Notes: generated by a model not told the origin, from the letters alone. DNA of 17,437 nt from JAYTJL01 sp043731125 (GCA_043731125.1 JAYTJL010000003.1:1-17437); one strand, 5' to 3'; counted from the stretch's first letter, positions 1-9,156 are shown. Program-made: numbers and translations.

Positions 1-138
1 TACTCCGGCGAGACCGTTTGCTCTGTTGATGAACTCCTCGATAAGTTCCTCCGTTTGCTGGTGGATACCGTGTTGGCCAACCTTTTTCGCCAGGAAATCG
101 TACACCTCGCTGAGATGGGTGAACTCAGAAGTTGTCAT
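1..138 (-). CDS. Partial hypothetical protein, N-terminal 46 residues
   Basis: The gene reads leftward and runs off the window, so only its first 46 codons are visible, starting MTTSEFTHLSEVYDFLAKKV. The ATG at 138-136 has a good ribosome binding site on the minus strand (GAAAGGA at about 150-144, 5-6 nt upstream). It has its own near-perfect sigma-70 promoter (288-316) and a 5' leader of about 140 nt carrying a strong stem-loop (176-226). The visible part is hydrophilic, with no signal peptide or membrane segment, and looks helical (EELIEEFINRA). I do not recognise the family. It is divergent from gyrB, and the two promoters lie back to back. Confidence 0.7.
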   Translation of the reverse strand, partial: MTTSEFTHLSEVYDFLAKKVGQHGIHQQTEELIEEFINRANGLAGV

Positions 139-175
139 GCATATCCTTTCGGGGGATAGTCGGGTACTTAGTTTC

Positions 176-226
176 CCAGACTGTTTTGCCGGTGTCCAAC
201 AAGTGAACACCAATAAAACAGCCTGG
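176..226 (-). promoter_or_regulatory. Long stem-loop in the 5' leader of the gene ending at 138
   Basis: Arms 176-187 and 215-226 form a 12 bp stem (one position is G-U on the transcript). A 3x3 internal loop (188-190/212-214) follows, then a 7 bp stem (191-197/205-211) with a 7 nt loop. Flanking TTTC/GAAA extend the base across a single-base bulge. It lies wholly inside the predicted minus-strand leader, upstream of the ribosome binding site. No T run follows on either strand, so it is not a simple terminator. Its role is unknown; it could stabilise the mRNA or regulate it in cis. Confidence 0.6.
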
Positions 227-287
227 AAAGTCTAGGCTTCAAATTTTAAATAACTCCCACCCAGCCAAAGGCGGGGTAAGTAGTATT

Positions 288-316
288 ATTATACTCTTTT
301 TGCTGATGTTTGTCAA
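288..316 (-). promoter_or_regulatory. Consensus sigma-70 promoter for the minus-strand gene ending at 138
   Basis: On the minus strand the -35 is TTGACA (316-311) and the -10 is TATAAT (293-288), with a 17 bp spacer. Both hexamers match consensus exactly. Transcription would start near 281 and give a leader of about 140 nt before the ATG at 138. Confidence 0.85.
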
Positions 317-353
317 TCTGTTAGTGAACTGTTGTTATTCGCTGCTTGCGGGG

Positions 354-382
354 TTGTCTGGAGGACGTTTTTTGGCTATAAT
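354..382 (+). promoter_or_regulatory. gyrB-gyrA promoter
   Basis: TTGTCT (354-359) and TATAAT (377-382) are separated by 17 bp. The predicted start of transcription is near 389, downstream of the in-frame ATG at 300. That rules out the longest reading of gyrB and supports a start at 438. The promoter is divergent from the one at 288-316, with 37 bp between the two -35 boxes, so the pair could be coupled through local supercoiling. Confidence 0.8.
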
Positions 383-437
383 ATATGGAGATAGAAAAAA
401 AGAGAGGGTATACCTAAAAAAGAGGGTTAAATTAGTT

Positions 438-2408
438 TTGGCAGACAAAAAAACGAACACTTACGACGCTAGTCAAATCCAGGTCCTGGAAGGGCTGGAC
501 CCTGTCCGAAAACGACCCGGAATGTATATTGGTTCTACTGGGGTAGAAGGGCTACACCACCTGGTGTGGGAACTGATTGATAATGGTATAGATGAGGCCC
601 TGGCTGGCTTTGCCACTGAAGTTACCGTAGAAATGCTAGAAGACGGTGGTATTACTGTCTGCGACAACGGACGTGGCATTCCAACAGATAAGCATGCCAA
701 AACCGGTAAAAGTGGCGTAGAAACAGCCCTGACCATTCTGCACGCCGGTGGTAAGTTTGGCGGGGGTGGTTATAAAGTTTCTGGTGGACTGCACGGAGTA
801 GGTGTTAGCGTGGTAAATGCACTGTCTAGCAAACTAGTTGTAGACGTGCACCAAAAAGGTAGTCTCTACCGCCAAGAATATGCCCTTGGTGTACCCAAAA
901 CCAAGCTGGAGATAATTGAAAAATCAGACAAGAATGGCACAGAGATTACCTTTTACCCTGACGCTGGCATTTTTGAGACGGTTGTTTTTAATTACGACAC
1001 AATTCTTAACCGTCTGCGCCACCAGGCCTATCTGACTAAAGGGGTTAGAACCTCTCTAAAAGACAACAAAACTGGCAGGGCTTACTCGTTTTATTTTGAA
1101 GGTGGTATCCAAAGCTACGTCCGCCACCTTAACAGAGGCCGGGAAGTGCTAGATGCCGACATATTTTATGTAGACAAAGAAGTAAAAGAGGCTGTGGTAG
1201 AAATTGCCATACAGTATAACGACGCTTTTACAGAGACGGTTATGCCGTTTGCTAACAATGTTTATAACCCCGACGGCGGTATGCATCTTACCGGTTTTAA
1301 GACGGCTTTGACAAGGGTGATAAATGACTATGCTCGTAAAAACGGCCTGATCAAAGAAAAAGAAGAAAACCTATCTGGCGAAGACTGCCGGGAAGGCCTG
1401 ACAGCCGTAATTTTGGTAAAACTACCAGACCCGCAATTTGAAGGCCAAACCAAAAACAAACTGGGCAACCCAGAGGTTCGTGGTTATGTAGAAACCGTCA
1501 TGGGCGAGTGGTTTAACTATTATCTAGAAGAACACCCAGGTGTTGCCCGCAAAATAGTCAGCAAAGGGCTGTTAGCGGCTAGAGCCCGCAAAGCCGCCCG
1601 CGCCGCCCGCGACAACATTATCCGCAAGGGCGTGCTAGAAGGCAGCGGCTTGCCTGGAAAACTAGCTGATTGCTCCAGTCGCAACCCAGCCGACTCAGAA
1701 CTCTACATAGTTGAGGGAGACTCCGCCGGAGGGAGCGCCAAGGGCGGCCGTGACAGCAAAACCCAAGCTATCTTGCCGCTACGCGGTAAAGTGTTAAATG
1801 TAGAACGAGCTCGCCTAGACAAAATGCTAGCCAACAATGAAATCGTTACGCTCATTAAGGCGCTTGGTGTAGGTATAGAAGAGCAATTTAGCATGGACGG
1901 CCTGCGTTACCACCGGATAATTATCATGACCGATGCCGACGTTGACGGTAGCCACATTTCTACACTGCTTTTGACATTCTTTTTCCGCCATATGCGGCCT
2001 ATTATTGACGGCGGGTATCTCTACTTAGCCAAACCACCTCTCTTTGAGTTGGTAAAGCCAGGCAAAAAAGCCAACACCTTTATTTATGATGAGGCCGAAC
2101 TAGAGCAGGTGCTAGAAGCTGAGATTGCCAGCCGAAAAACCGAGGGTAATAAAGTTAACAAAGAAGATGAGCGCTATCGCCAAGCTGGTTTTAGTGAGCA
2201 AAAGCGCTATAAAGGTCTTGGAGAAATGGACGCCACCCAGCTTTTTGAAACAACCATGAATCCAGAGCAAAGGGTATTGGTGCAAGTCAGGGTAGACGAC
2301 GGCGAAAAGGCCGATGCCATATTTAATAAACTTATGGGAACAGAAGTAGAGCTGCGCAAAAACTTTATCCAAACTCATGCTAAGTTTGTTAAGGACCTGG
2401 ATATTTAA
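438..2408 (+). CDS. gyrB: DNA gyrase subunit B
   Basis: ATP-hydrolysing subunit of the A2B2 type II topoisomerase that introduces negative supercoils. I chose the TTG at 438 (656 residues, normal for GyrB). The product then begins MADKKTNTYDASQIQVLEG, which matches the family's usual N-terminus, and the promoter start near 389 excludes the frame's ATG at 300. An AGAGGG stretch sits 11 nt upstream of TTG. In this numbering the GHKL ATPase has the catalytic Glu45 and Mg ligand Asn49 (WELIDNGIDEALAG), Asp76 (DNGRGIP) and the GLHGVG lid motif. The Toprim domain has EGDSAGG with Glu426 and TDADVDGS with Asp499, Asp501 and Asp503. The C-terminal KRYKGLGEM block is intact. gyrA follows 3 bp downstream in one operon. 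Nothing is broken. Confidence 0.97.
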   Translation: MADKKTNTYDASQIQVLEGLDPVRKRPGMYIGSTGVEGLHHLVWELIDNGIDEALAGFATEVTVEMLEDGGITVCDNGRGIPTDKHAKTGKSGVETALTILHAGGKFGGGGYKVSGGLHGVGVSVVNALSSKLVVDVHQKGSLYRQEYALGVPKTKLEIIEKSDKNGTEITFYPDAGIFETVVFNYDTILNRLRHQAYLTKGVRTSLKDNKTGRAYSFYFEGGIQSYVRHLNRGREVLDADIFYVDKEVKEAVVEIAIQYNDAFTETVMPFANNVYNPDGGMHLTGFKTALTRVINDYARKNGLIKEKEENLSGEDCREGLTAVILVKLPDPQFEGQTKNKLGNPEVRGYVETVMGEWFNYYLEEHPGVARKIVSKGLLAARARKAARAARDNIIRKGVLEGSGLPGKLADCSSRNPADSELYIVEGDSAGGSAKGGRDSKTQAILPLRGKVLNVERARLDKMLANNEIVTLIKALGVGIEEQFSMDGLRYHRIIIMTDADVDGSHISTLLLTFFFRHMRPIIDGGYLYLAKPPLFELVKPGKKANTFIYDEAELEQVLEAEIASRKTEGNKVNKEDERYRQAGFSEQKRYKGLGEMDATQLFETTMNPEQRVLVQVRVDDGEKADAIFNKLMGTEVELRKNFIQTHAKFVKDLDI

Positions 2409-2411
2409 GCC

Positions 2412-5057
2412 ATGGAAGTTGAGCCAGATAAAATCGAAGATGACGCGGAAGCCGATATGGAATCACGCGTTGCACCCGTAGAGAATATGCCCACCGAGGA
2501 CTCTGAAGTATTGAATGCTGGTCACTCCAGGGTGGTTGAGCTACGCAAGGTAGAAAACGTCATGGAAGACAGCTACCTGCGCTATTCCATGAGTGTTATT
2601 GTGGCCAGAGCCTTGCCGGATGTGCGCGACGGTCTAAAACCGGTGCACCGCCGAATTCTATACGTTATGGACAAGATGGGCATTCGGCCTACCGGAAAAA
2701 CCGTTAAGAGTGCCCAGATTGTCGGAGAAGTAATGGGTAAGTACCACCCACACGGCGATACGGCTATTTATGATTCTATGGTGCGCATGGCTCAGCCCTG
2801 GTCTCTGCGCTACATGTTGGTGAATGGTCAGGGTAACTTTGGTAGCATGGACGGCGATCCGCCCGCTGCTTACCGCTATACAGAGGCCAGAATGGCCAAC
2901 CACGCCGAGGCCATGCTGGCTGATATTGACAAGGAAACCGTAGACTTTAGGGATAACTACGATGGCACCAGGCAAGAACCATCAGTACTGCCAGCCAAAC
3001 TGCCCAACTTACTCTTAAACGGCCAAATAGGTATTGCTGTAGGTATGGCCACCAACATTCCACCACATAACATTACCGAAATTATTGACGCTACTATCTG
3101 TATGATAGACAAGCCAGACGCCACGCTGGACGACCTATTAGAATTTGTGAAAGGACCGGATTTTCCTACCGGAGGAGTTATTTACGGTAGAGAGTCTATT
3201 CGCACAGCTCTAGCTACCGGCCGAGGTGGAGTGGTGGTGCGCGGTGTTGCCAGCATAGAAGAATCCAACAAGGGTGTGCCCCAAATTATTATCTCCGAAG
3301 TTCCGTACGGGGTTAACAAAGCCGGGCTAATGGAGAAAATTGCCGAACTTTATAAAGAAAAGAAGATAGCTGGCATTAGAGATTTACGAGATGAAACCGC
3401 CCGTGGTGTTGTTCGGGTAGTGATCGATCTTAAAAAAGATGCCTACCCAAATAAGCTGCTCAATCAGCTTTATAAGTTAACGCCGTTGCAGCAGACTTTC
3501 CACTACAACATGCTGGCCTTAATTGATGGTATTCAGCCAAGGGTTTTGGGGCTACAGGACATACTTACTGAATACATCAAGCACCGTCAGGTGGTGGTCA
3601 GGCGCCGTACTGAGTACGAACTACGCAAGGCCAAAGACCGCGCCCATGTACTAGAGGGCTTAAAGATTGCATTGGATCATATTGATGAGGTCATTAAGAC
3701 CATCCGGGCTAGCCAAACTGTAGAAGAGGCCGAGACCGCGCTTATTGAAAGGTTCAAGTTATCTCAGATTCAAGCTCAAGCAATCCTTGCTATGCAACTA
3801 AGACGTCTAACTGGCCTTCAGCGTAAAGAAATAGAAGACGAATTAGCTGAACTAGTTAAGTTAATCGGCGAACTAGAATCTATATTGGCCGACGAGAAGA
3901 AGATACTGGCAATTATTAAAGAAGAACTGCAAGACATGAAGAAGCAATTTGGTGATGAGCGACGCACCAAGGTAGTAGTCAACGAACTGGGCAAAATGAA
4001 CGACGAGGACCTGATTCCAGAAGAGCAAGTTGTTGTTACGCTTACATCAGCTAATTACATTAAGCGCTCGCAAATTGCCGATTACCGCAAGCAACACAGA
4101 GGAGGTAAAGGCAAACGTGGAATGGTGACCCGCGAAGAAGATGTCATTGAACATGTTGTAAATGCATCAACACATGACTTCTTGTTGTTCTTCACCAACA
4201 AAGGCCGAGTCTTCAGAATTAAGACTTACGAAGTCCCGGCAGTGGGCTTGAACGCCAAAGGTGTAGCCATTGTTAATTTGTTGCAACTTGGTCCAGAAGA
4301 AATTGTCACTAGCGTAATAAATGTAAGTAAAGTTGAAGCCGGCAAGGGTCATTTGCTGATGTGTACAGTGCGCGGAGTAGTTAAGAAAACACCTTTCGAA
4401 CAATACCAAAATGTTCGCCAGACTGGCCTGATTGCCATCAACTTAGACGAAGGCGACGAACTTAAGTGGATTAGAATGACAACCGGAGATAATGAAGTGG
4501 TTATTTCAACCAGCCAGGGACAAGCTATTCGTTTCCATGAGAGTGATGCCCGCCCAATGGGACGCGTTAGTCGCGGTGTTAGGGGTATTCGCCTGCGCAC
4601 CGGTGACCACGTGATTGGAATGGATATTGTAGAAGAAAACTCCCAGATATTCGTTATATCTGAATTTGGCTATGGCAAACGTACCAAAATTTCTCAATTT
4701 ACCGCCCACAAACGCGGAGGAGTCGGTATCCGATCGGCTGTGGTCAACACCAAGACTGGCAAACTAATTGGCGTAAAATCACTGGTAGGTGACGAACAAG
4801 AGGTAATCATTATCTCCACCTCCGGCCAGACTATTCGTCTGGGCCTCAAAGACATTTCAGAACTAGGCCGAGCCACTCAAGGCGTGCGCATAATGCGCCT
4901 TAACGACGGTGACTCTGTAGTCTCATTAGCCCTTGTTGAAAAAGTTGAAGATACAGAGGAAGACGAAGAAGACGAATCATCCGAAGAAAAACCCACCGCC
5001 AAAGTTGAAACAAAGCCAAAAACAGCAAAAGCCAAACCAAAACCCGAACAGTCATAA
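2412..5057 (+). CDS. gyrA: DNA gyrase subunit A
   Basis: DNA-cleaving and rejoining subunit of gyrase, 881 residues. An acidic N-terminal extension of about 40 residues precedes the conserved core; in-frame ATGs at codons 16 and 26 are alternative starts, and the first ATG is only weakly supported by its surroundings. The active-site Tyr is Y156 in AAYRYTEAR. The quinolone-pocket motif YHPHGDTAIYD has Thr117 and Asp121 at the places of E. coli Ser83 and Asp87; Thr at the first position is normal in several wild-type bacteria. The GyrA box (561-567) reads QHRGGKG against the canonical QRRGGKG, which marks this as gyrase rather than ParC. Six beta-pinwheel blades follow. The last 40 or so residues are first acidic (EEDEEDESSEE), then Lys/Pro-rich. 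It lies 3 bp after gyrB in one operon. Confidence 0.97.
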   Translation: MEVEPDKIEDDAEADMESRVAPVENMPTEDSEVLNAGHSRVVELRKVENVMEDSYLRYSMSVIVARALPDVRDGLKPVHRRILYVMDKMGIRPTGKTVKSAQIVGEVMGKYHPHGDTAIYDSMVRMAQPWSLRYMLVNGQGNFGSMDGDPPAAYRYTEARMANHAEAMLADIDKETVDFRDNYDGTRQEPSVLPAKLPNLLLNGQIGIAVGMATNIPPHNITEIIDATICMIDKPDATLDDLLEFVKGPDFPTGGVIYGRESIRTALATGRGGVVVRGVASIEESNKGVPQIIISEVPYGVNKAGLMEKIAELYKEKKIAGIRDLRDETARGVVRVVIDLKKDAYPNKLLNQLYKLTPLQQTFHYNMLALIDGIQPRVLGLQDILTEYIKHRQVVVRRRTEYELRKAKDRAHVLEGLKIALDHIDEVIKTIRASQTVEEAETALIERFKLSQIQAQAILAMQLRRLTGLQRKEIEDELAELVKLIGELESILADEKKILAIIKEELQDMKKQFGDERRTKVVVNELGKMNDEDLIPEEQVVVTLTSANYIKRSQIADYRKQHRGGKGKRGMVTREEDVIEHVVNASTHDFLLFFTNKGRVFRIKTYEVPAVGLNAKGVAIVNLLQLGPEEIVTSVINVSKVEAGKGHLLMCTVRGVVKKTPFEQYQNVRQTGLIAINLDEGDELKWIRMTTGDNEVVISTSQGQAIRFHESDARPMGRVSRGVRGIRLRTGDHVIGMDIVEENSQIFVISEFGYGKRTKISQFTAHKRGGVGIRSAVVNTKTGKLIGVKSLVGDEQEVIIISTSGQTIRLGLKDISELGRATQGVRIMRLNDGDSVVSLALVEKVEDTEEDEEDESSEEKPTAKVETKPKTAKAKPKPEQS

Positions 5058-5080
5058 GCTATAAGTTTGGTATTTAAAAA

Positions 5081-5106
5081 CCCCATACCAAGGGTTTGAT
5101 ATGGGG
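5081..5106 (-). terminator. Rho-independent terminator for the minus-strand small-gene cluster
   Basis: CCCCATA (5081-5087) and TATGGGG (5100-5106) form a 7 bp stem with a 12 nt loop. Read on the minus strand the stem is followed by TTTTTAAAT, a proper U tract. Read on the plus strand no T run follows, so gyrA would use it poorly. It lies in the convergent gap between gyrA and the gene at 5218. Confidence 0.65.
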
Positions 5107-5161
5107 TAGGGTGCGCTAGGGCTCAATCCGTTGTAGGCGGAGAACTCGCTCGTAGCGCGGT

Positions 5162-5192
5162 GGCGGAGGAGGCAAGATTTGCCTCTTCCGCC
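5162..5192. repeat. 14 bp inverted repeat between the convergent gyrA and 5218 genes
   Basis: Arms 5162-5175 and 5179-5192 pair over 14 bp with a 3 nt loop. The single imperfect pair is G-U on the plus-strand RNA but A-C on the minus-strand RNA, which mildly favours a function in the gyrA 3' tail. No U tract follows on the plus strand. It may act as an mRNA 3' end stabiliser. Confidence 0.5.
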
Positions 5193-5217
5193 CGTTTGAG
5201 GAGGGCACATCTTGGTC

Positions 5218-5430
5218 TCAGTCGGGATTTTTCTCTTGTCGGAGTTGTTCGAGCCAGCGTTCTTGCTTGATGGCTGTCTTGGCGAAAGGCCAGACAACCA
5301 ATGTGAAGACCACGGCGGCTACGAGCGCTACCGCGTAGTTGCCACGGATGACAAATGCAACCACAAAGGTAGTACCTCCCAGGCCGAAAAGGAAGGCAAA
5401 GCCAGCTGCTGGGTTCGGGTTCATATACAT
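5218..5430 (-). CDS. Small two-span membrane protein, hypothetical
   Basis: 70 residues with two hydrophobic spans, about 9-27 (GFAFLFGLGGTTFVVAFVI) and 31-50 (NYAVALVAAVVFTLVVWPFA). A charged C-terminal tail (KTAIKQERWLEQLRQEKNPD) follows and probably lies in the cytoplasm. A GAGAGGA-like site lies 13-14 nt upstream of the first ATG; the ATG at codon 3 is an alternative. It is the last gene of a leftward group of small genes and ends before the terminator at 5081-5106. It stops with TGA, showing that TGA is a working stop codon in this genome. I do not recognise a family. Confidence 0.6.
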   Translation of the reverse strand: MYMNPNPAAGFAFLFGLGGTTFVVAFVIRGNYAVALVAAVVFTLVVWPFAKTAIKQERWLEQLRQEKNPD

Positions 5431-5489
5431 GTCTGAATCACTGTTCCTCTCAGTTCAGAGTTCGGTTGTATTCTACTAAACGCGAGTTG

Positions 5490-5765
5490 TTATTCTCTTT
5501 GTCTGTGTTTTACTGCCCGCTTCACCAGAAGCGCAAGCTTCTTATCGTCGCTGAGTCTGCGACATGCAGACCAGTCTTTCACAAGCTTGTCGTATTTCTG
5601 TTTCAAGAACAGTCCATTGACAACCTCATATGCAATATCGTCCTCGCTCATTTTCGAAACAGAGGACAATAGGGCTAGCGACTTGGAACAAGCGACTGGC
5701 ACTGTCTCACCTTGCTCTACAAGGTAGGCTGCAACTAGCACGACATCATCAATGAAAAGGTGCAT
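5490..5765 (-). CDS. Hypothetical soluble protein, 91 residues
   Basis: Starts MHLFIDDVVLVAAYLVEQGE. A clear ribosome binding site, CCCGAAAGGA, lies 4 nt before the ATG, and the same CCGAAAGGA context precedes the genes at 6133 and 138. The product appears alpha-helical with a basic C-terminus (KKLALLVKRAVKHRQRE) and has no confident membrane segment. The nearest upstream gene on this strand is about 185 bp away. Function unknown. Confidence 0.6.
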   Translation of the reverse strand: MHLFIDDVVLVAAYLVEQGETVPVACSKSLALLSSVSKMSEDDIAYEVVNGLFLKQKYDKLVKDWSACRRLSDDKKLALLVKRAVKHRQRE

Positions 5766-5770
5766 TATTC

Positions 5771-5950
5771 CTTTCGGGTCAGAGTCTTCCAGCCCTGCGT
5801 AAACAGCTTTTACACCAGAGCTCTCCAGACAAGAATCCCGGAGAAGCCAGGGGGCCCTTCTTTGAGCGGCAACGGTAACATCCGGTCTTACCAGGGTCGA
5901 ACCAAAGCCTAAGGCTCTTTCGCAATCTTCTCACTGCTCATCCTTCCGGG
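5771..5950. other. 180 bp gap inside the small-gene cluster
   Basis: I found no gene here with a credible ribosome binding site. On the minus strand there are only short open frames of 10 and 23 codons, and a GGTTCGACCC stretch that resembles a tRNA T loop but has no tRNA around it. GGATTCTTG/GAATCC-like pairings are too weak to call. It may be a long leader for the 5490-5765 gene. Confidence 0.3.
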
Positions 5951-6133
5951 TTAGGGTTTGCGGTTGGCAATTCGTTGGACTACGTGGAGTGCTATTCCAC
6001 CAACAACAAAAAGCCCACCTAGGCGGTAATCACCTATGACTATCTGCAAAATGCCGAACGTAACCAGCATTGGTGCGGTTTGTCGCTTGATGAAATCGCT
6101 TAGCGTTTTGCTAGTCTTGGTCCTTCTTTTCAC
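5951..6133 (-). CDS. Small membrane protein, hypothetical
   Basis: 60 residues from a GTG start, MKRRTKTSKTLSDFIKRQTA, preceded by GAAAGGAG with 5 nt spacing, which decides the start. A basic N-terminus leads into one long or two short hydrophobic stretches (about 21-34 and 38-51, LGGLFVVGGIALHVVQ) and a basic end (RIANRKP). It begins 19 bp after the stop of the 45-codon membrane gene, so the two are probably co-transcribed. No family recognised. Confidence 0.65.
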   Translation of the reverse strand: MKRRTKTSKTLSDFIKRQTAPMLVTFGILQIVIGDYRLGGLFVVGGIALHVVQRIANRKP

Positions 6134-6152
6134 GGCTACTCCTTTCGGTAGG

Positions 6153-6290
6153 TTAGCCTGCTTTACGCTTGTGGTGGTTCTTCATACTGATGATTCTTCG
6201 AATGAATTCGATTGGTTGAAACCACACGATCAGTAACACCCAACCGAAGATACCAACTACCACTAGTATTGCTAGCAATACTTCAGGCAT
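6153..6290 (-). CDS. 45-residue single-span membrane protein
   Basis: This very short gene reads MPEVLLAILVVVGIFGWVLL and continues IVWFQPIEFIRRI, ending in a strongly basic tail (MKNHHKRKAG). The N-terminal half is one transmembrane helix (about 4-24); the rest should face the cytoplasm. The ATG lies 7 bp after the TGA of the upstream gene, and AAAGGAG sits about 12 nt before it, inside the end of that gene, which suggests translational coupling. The next gene (GTG at 6133) starts 19 bp downstream. The packing with neighbours is the main support for calling it real. Confidence 0.6.
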   Translation of the reverse strand: MPEVLLAILVVVGIFGWVLLIVWFQPIEFIRRIISMKNHHKRKAG

Positions 6291-6297
6291 TTAAAAC

Positions 6298-6540
6298 TCA
6301 CGCTCCTTTAGGAGTAGATGTCGACTTGGTTGCAAGGTGCTGAGCAAGCTCGGCACGTTTGGCCTCTATGTCTTCACGGATTTTGGGCAGTTTTTCTAGG
6401 CGGTGTTTCTTGGACAGGGTATGTGTCCGGTCATCACTCTCGAACTGCTTATAGAGTGCCTTGAGATCATCAAGCTCTCTTTGCAGCCTTACGGCCACGT
6501 GGTCTGTTGTTGCTTCGAACTTGTACATCTTCCTAGACAT
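6298..6540 (-). CDS. Hypothetical coiled-coil protein, about 80 residues
   Basis: First gene of the leftward small-gene cluster. Two in-frame ATGs exist, at 6549 and 6540. AGGAGG lies only 1 nt from the first but 10 nt from the second, so I take 6540 (MSRKMYKFEATTD). Residues about 15-70 are charged and helical with heptad-like spacing (LQRELDDLKALYKQF, RLEKLPKIREDIEAKRAEL), typical of a short coiled coil. No signal peptide. It ends in TGA. A coiled-coil protein followed by two tiny membrane proteins hints at a small membrane-associated complex, but that is inference only. Confidence 0.65.
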   Translation of the reverse strand: MSRKMYKFEATTDHVAVRLQRELDDLKALYKQFESDDRTHTLSKKHRLEKLPKIREDIEAKRAELAQHLATKSTSTPKGA

Positions 6541-6628
6541 TTTAGTCATGCCTCCTCAAATTGTAAGGGACTAACCTCGACCAAGCCGAAGCCAGTCCGA
6601 AATCATTTGCCTATTGTGCCATATTTTG

Positions 6629-6657
6629 TTGACTTTTTAAAGAGTTTATGCTAATAT
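6629..6657 (+). promoter_or_regulatory. Promoter giving a leaderless transcript of the 6664 gene
   Basis: TTGACT (6629-6634) and TAATAT (6652-6657) have a 17 bp spacer. The expected transcription start, about 7 nt after the -10, falls on or next to the A of the ATG at 6664. No ribosome binding site precedes that ATG. Confidence 0.7.
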
Positions 6658-6663
6658 ATCAAC

Positions 6664-6894
6664 ATGAACGAAATAACAAAAATTGAATTACGAGGAATAC
6701 CGCAAGGGCCTCTAACAAAACAGGATCATGAAAATTTGGCTAATTCTTTTTACGATGGCTCCAGACTAGAGGCGCAAAGAATTGCTAAAGAACGAGGAAT
6801 TCGTTCTGGAGAAAGAGTGGGCTTAGCAGTAAGAGAAATGCTAGACAATGCACAAGCCGCACGAGACATTGAAGAGCATCCTTTAGACAAATAG
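6664..6894 (+). CDS. Hypothetical protein, 76 residues, leaderless mRNA
   Basis: Begins MNEITKIELRGIPQGPLTKQ and is hydrophilic and helical, with RIAKERGIRSGERVGLAVRE in the middle and an acidic C-terminus. No membrane segment or signal peptide. The promoter at 6629-6657 places the transcript 5' end at the start codon, so translation would be leaderless. It is divergent from the small-gene cluster and sits just upstream of the rRNA promoter. Family not recognised; the central basic helix could bind nucleic acid, but no clear helix-turn-helix pattern is visible. Confidence 0.6.
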   Translation: MNEITKIELRGIPQGPLTKQDHENLANSFYDGSRLEAQRIAKERGIRSGERVGLAVREMLDNAQAARDIEEHPLDK

Positions 6895-6915
6895 CTTTAA
6901 TTCCAATCACTAAAC

Positions 6916-6939
6916 CCAATTAATGCATCTGTTAATTGG
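6916..6939. repeat. Perfect 8 bp hairpin after the 6664 gene
   Basis: CCAATTAA (6916-6923) pairs with TTAATTGG (6932-6939) across an 8 nt loop. No T run follows on the plus strand, so it is a weak terminator candidate at best. It separates the small gene from the rRNA promoter. Confidence 0.4.
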
Positions 6940-6991
6940 CACAGAGTGTTGTAAAAATATACATAAGCGGGTTGGGTATATGCGCAGGTGG

Positions 6992-7021
6992 TTGACAGGT
7001 AAGCGGTTTATCCGTTATCAT
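6992..7021 (+). promoter_or_regulatory. 16S rRNA promoter
   Basis: TTGACA (6992-6997) is a perfect -35. TATCAT (7016-7021) is the -10 with an 18 bp spacer; TTATCA at 17 bp is the alternative. An A/T-rich stretch (about 6950-6966) just upstream could act as an UP element. The start would be near 7028, about 220 nt before mature 16S. Confidence 0.7.
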
Positions 7022-7245
7022 TAGTCCAGCTATTTTGGTGCTGCATGCTTTTTTGGTGGTCCCATTTTTGGACTACAGGGAAATGCGAGCAGTCCAGCCC
7101 ATTCGATATAAAGGGCTGGAACTCCTTAGAGAGACACTTCAAAATACGATCATTGAAAATTTGAGTAGTGCAAATCAACGTCAGTTTTGTTGGTTTTATA
7201 TATTAAAAACCAACGTTTGTTTTAATCTTAAGTTAGATTGAATTT
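7022..7245 (+). promoter_or_regulatory. 16S rRNA leader with hairpins and 5' processing arm
   Basis: The leader holds hairpins at 7056-7076 (GTGGTCC/GGACTAC), 7093-7120 (TCCAGCCC/GGGCTGGA) and 7189-7214 (GTTGGTTTT/AAAACCAAC). Positions 7161-7185 are complementary to 8989-9012 downstream of 16S: about 24 bp with one bulged base. This is the usual stem that brings both ends of the 16S precursor together for RNase III-type processing. Confidence 0.7.
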
Positions 7246-8862
<1,617 letters not shown>

Positions 8863-9156
8863 CTAGGGAGAATCAAGCCTTTTCGCTATTTTTTAGCGGA
8901 ACGAGCTACGGTTGATCTCGGTTAAGCAAAGTTAGAACTTATTGCTTAACATATATGGGAATAGTTCTATATCCCGCTTTTAAACGGGACTGACGTTTGA
9001 TTTGCACTACTCAGAGTTTCAAATAAGATAATGTGTTGGATAATAATTAGCACATGGCTATTGAAGGCACCCCACATTTAGATGTAAGCTGGAGAGTACA
9101 GTCTGTCTGGGTTGTAATTATATTAAGAGGGTACGATAAGACAGCAGGAGTGTTGT
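8863..9156 (+). other. Region after 16S with 3' processing arm; no gene
   Basis: Holds a hairpin at about 8879-8902 (TTTTCGCTA/TAGCGGAA), a CCCG/CGGG hairpin near 8972-8988, the 3' arm of the 16S processing stem (8989-9012) and a weak ATGTG/CACAT hairpin near 9031-9055. No tRNA, no T-run terminator and no convincing promoter were seen, so the following dedA gene may be read from the rRNA promoter. Confidence 0.5.

Noticed and set aside
300..437. Longer gyrB reading from the ATG at 300
   Set aside because: The promoter's expected +1 (about 389) lies downstream, the extra residues do not look like GyrB, and TTG 438 restores the usual N-terminus.
5885..5915. tRNA remnant on the minus strand (GGTTCGACCC)
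   Set aside because: No acceptor, D or anticodon arms can be drawn around it.
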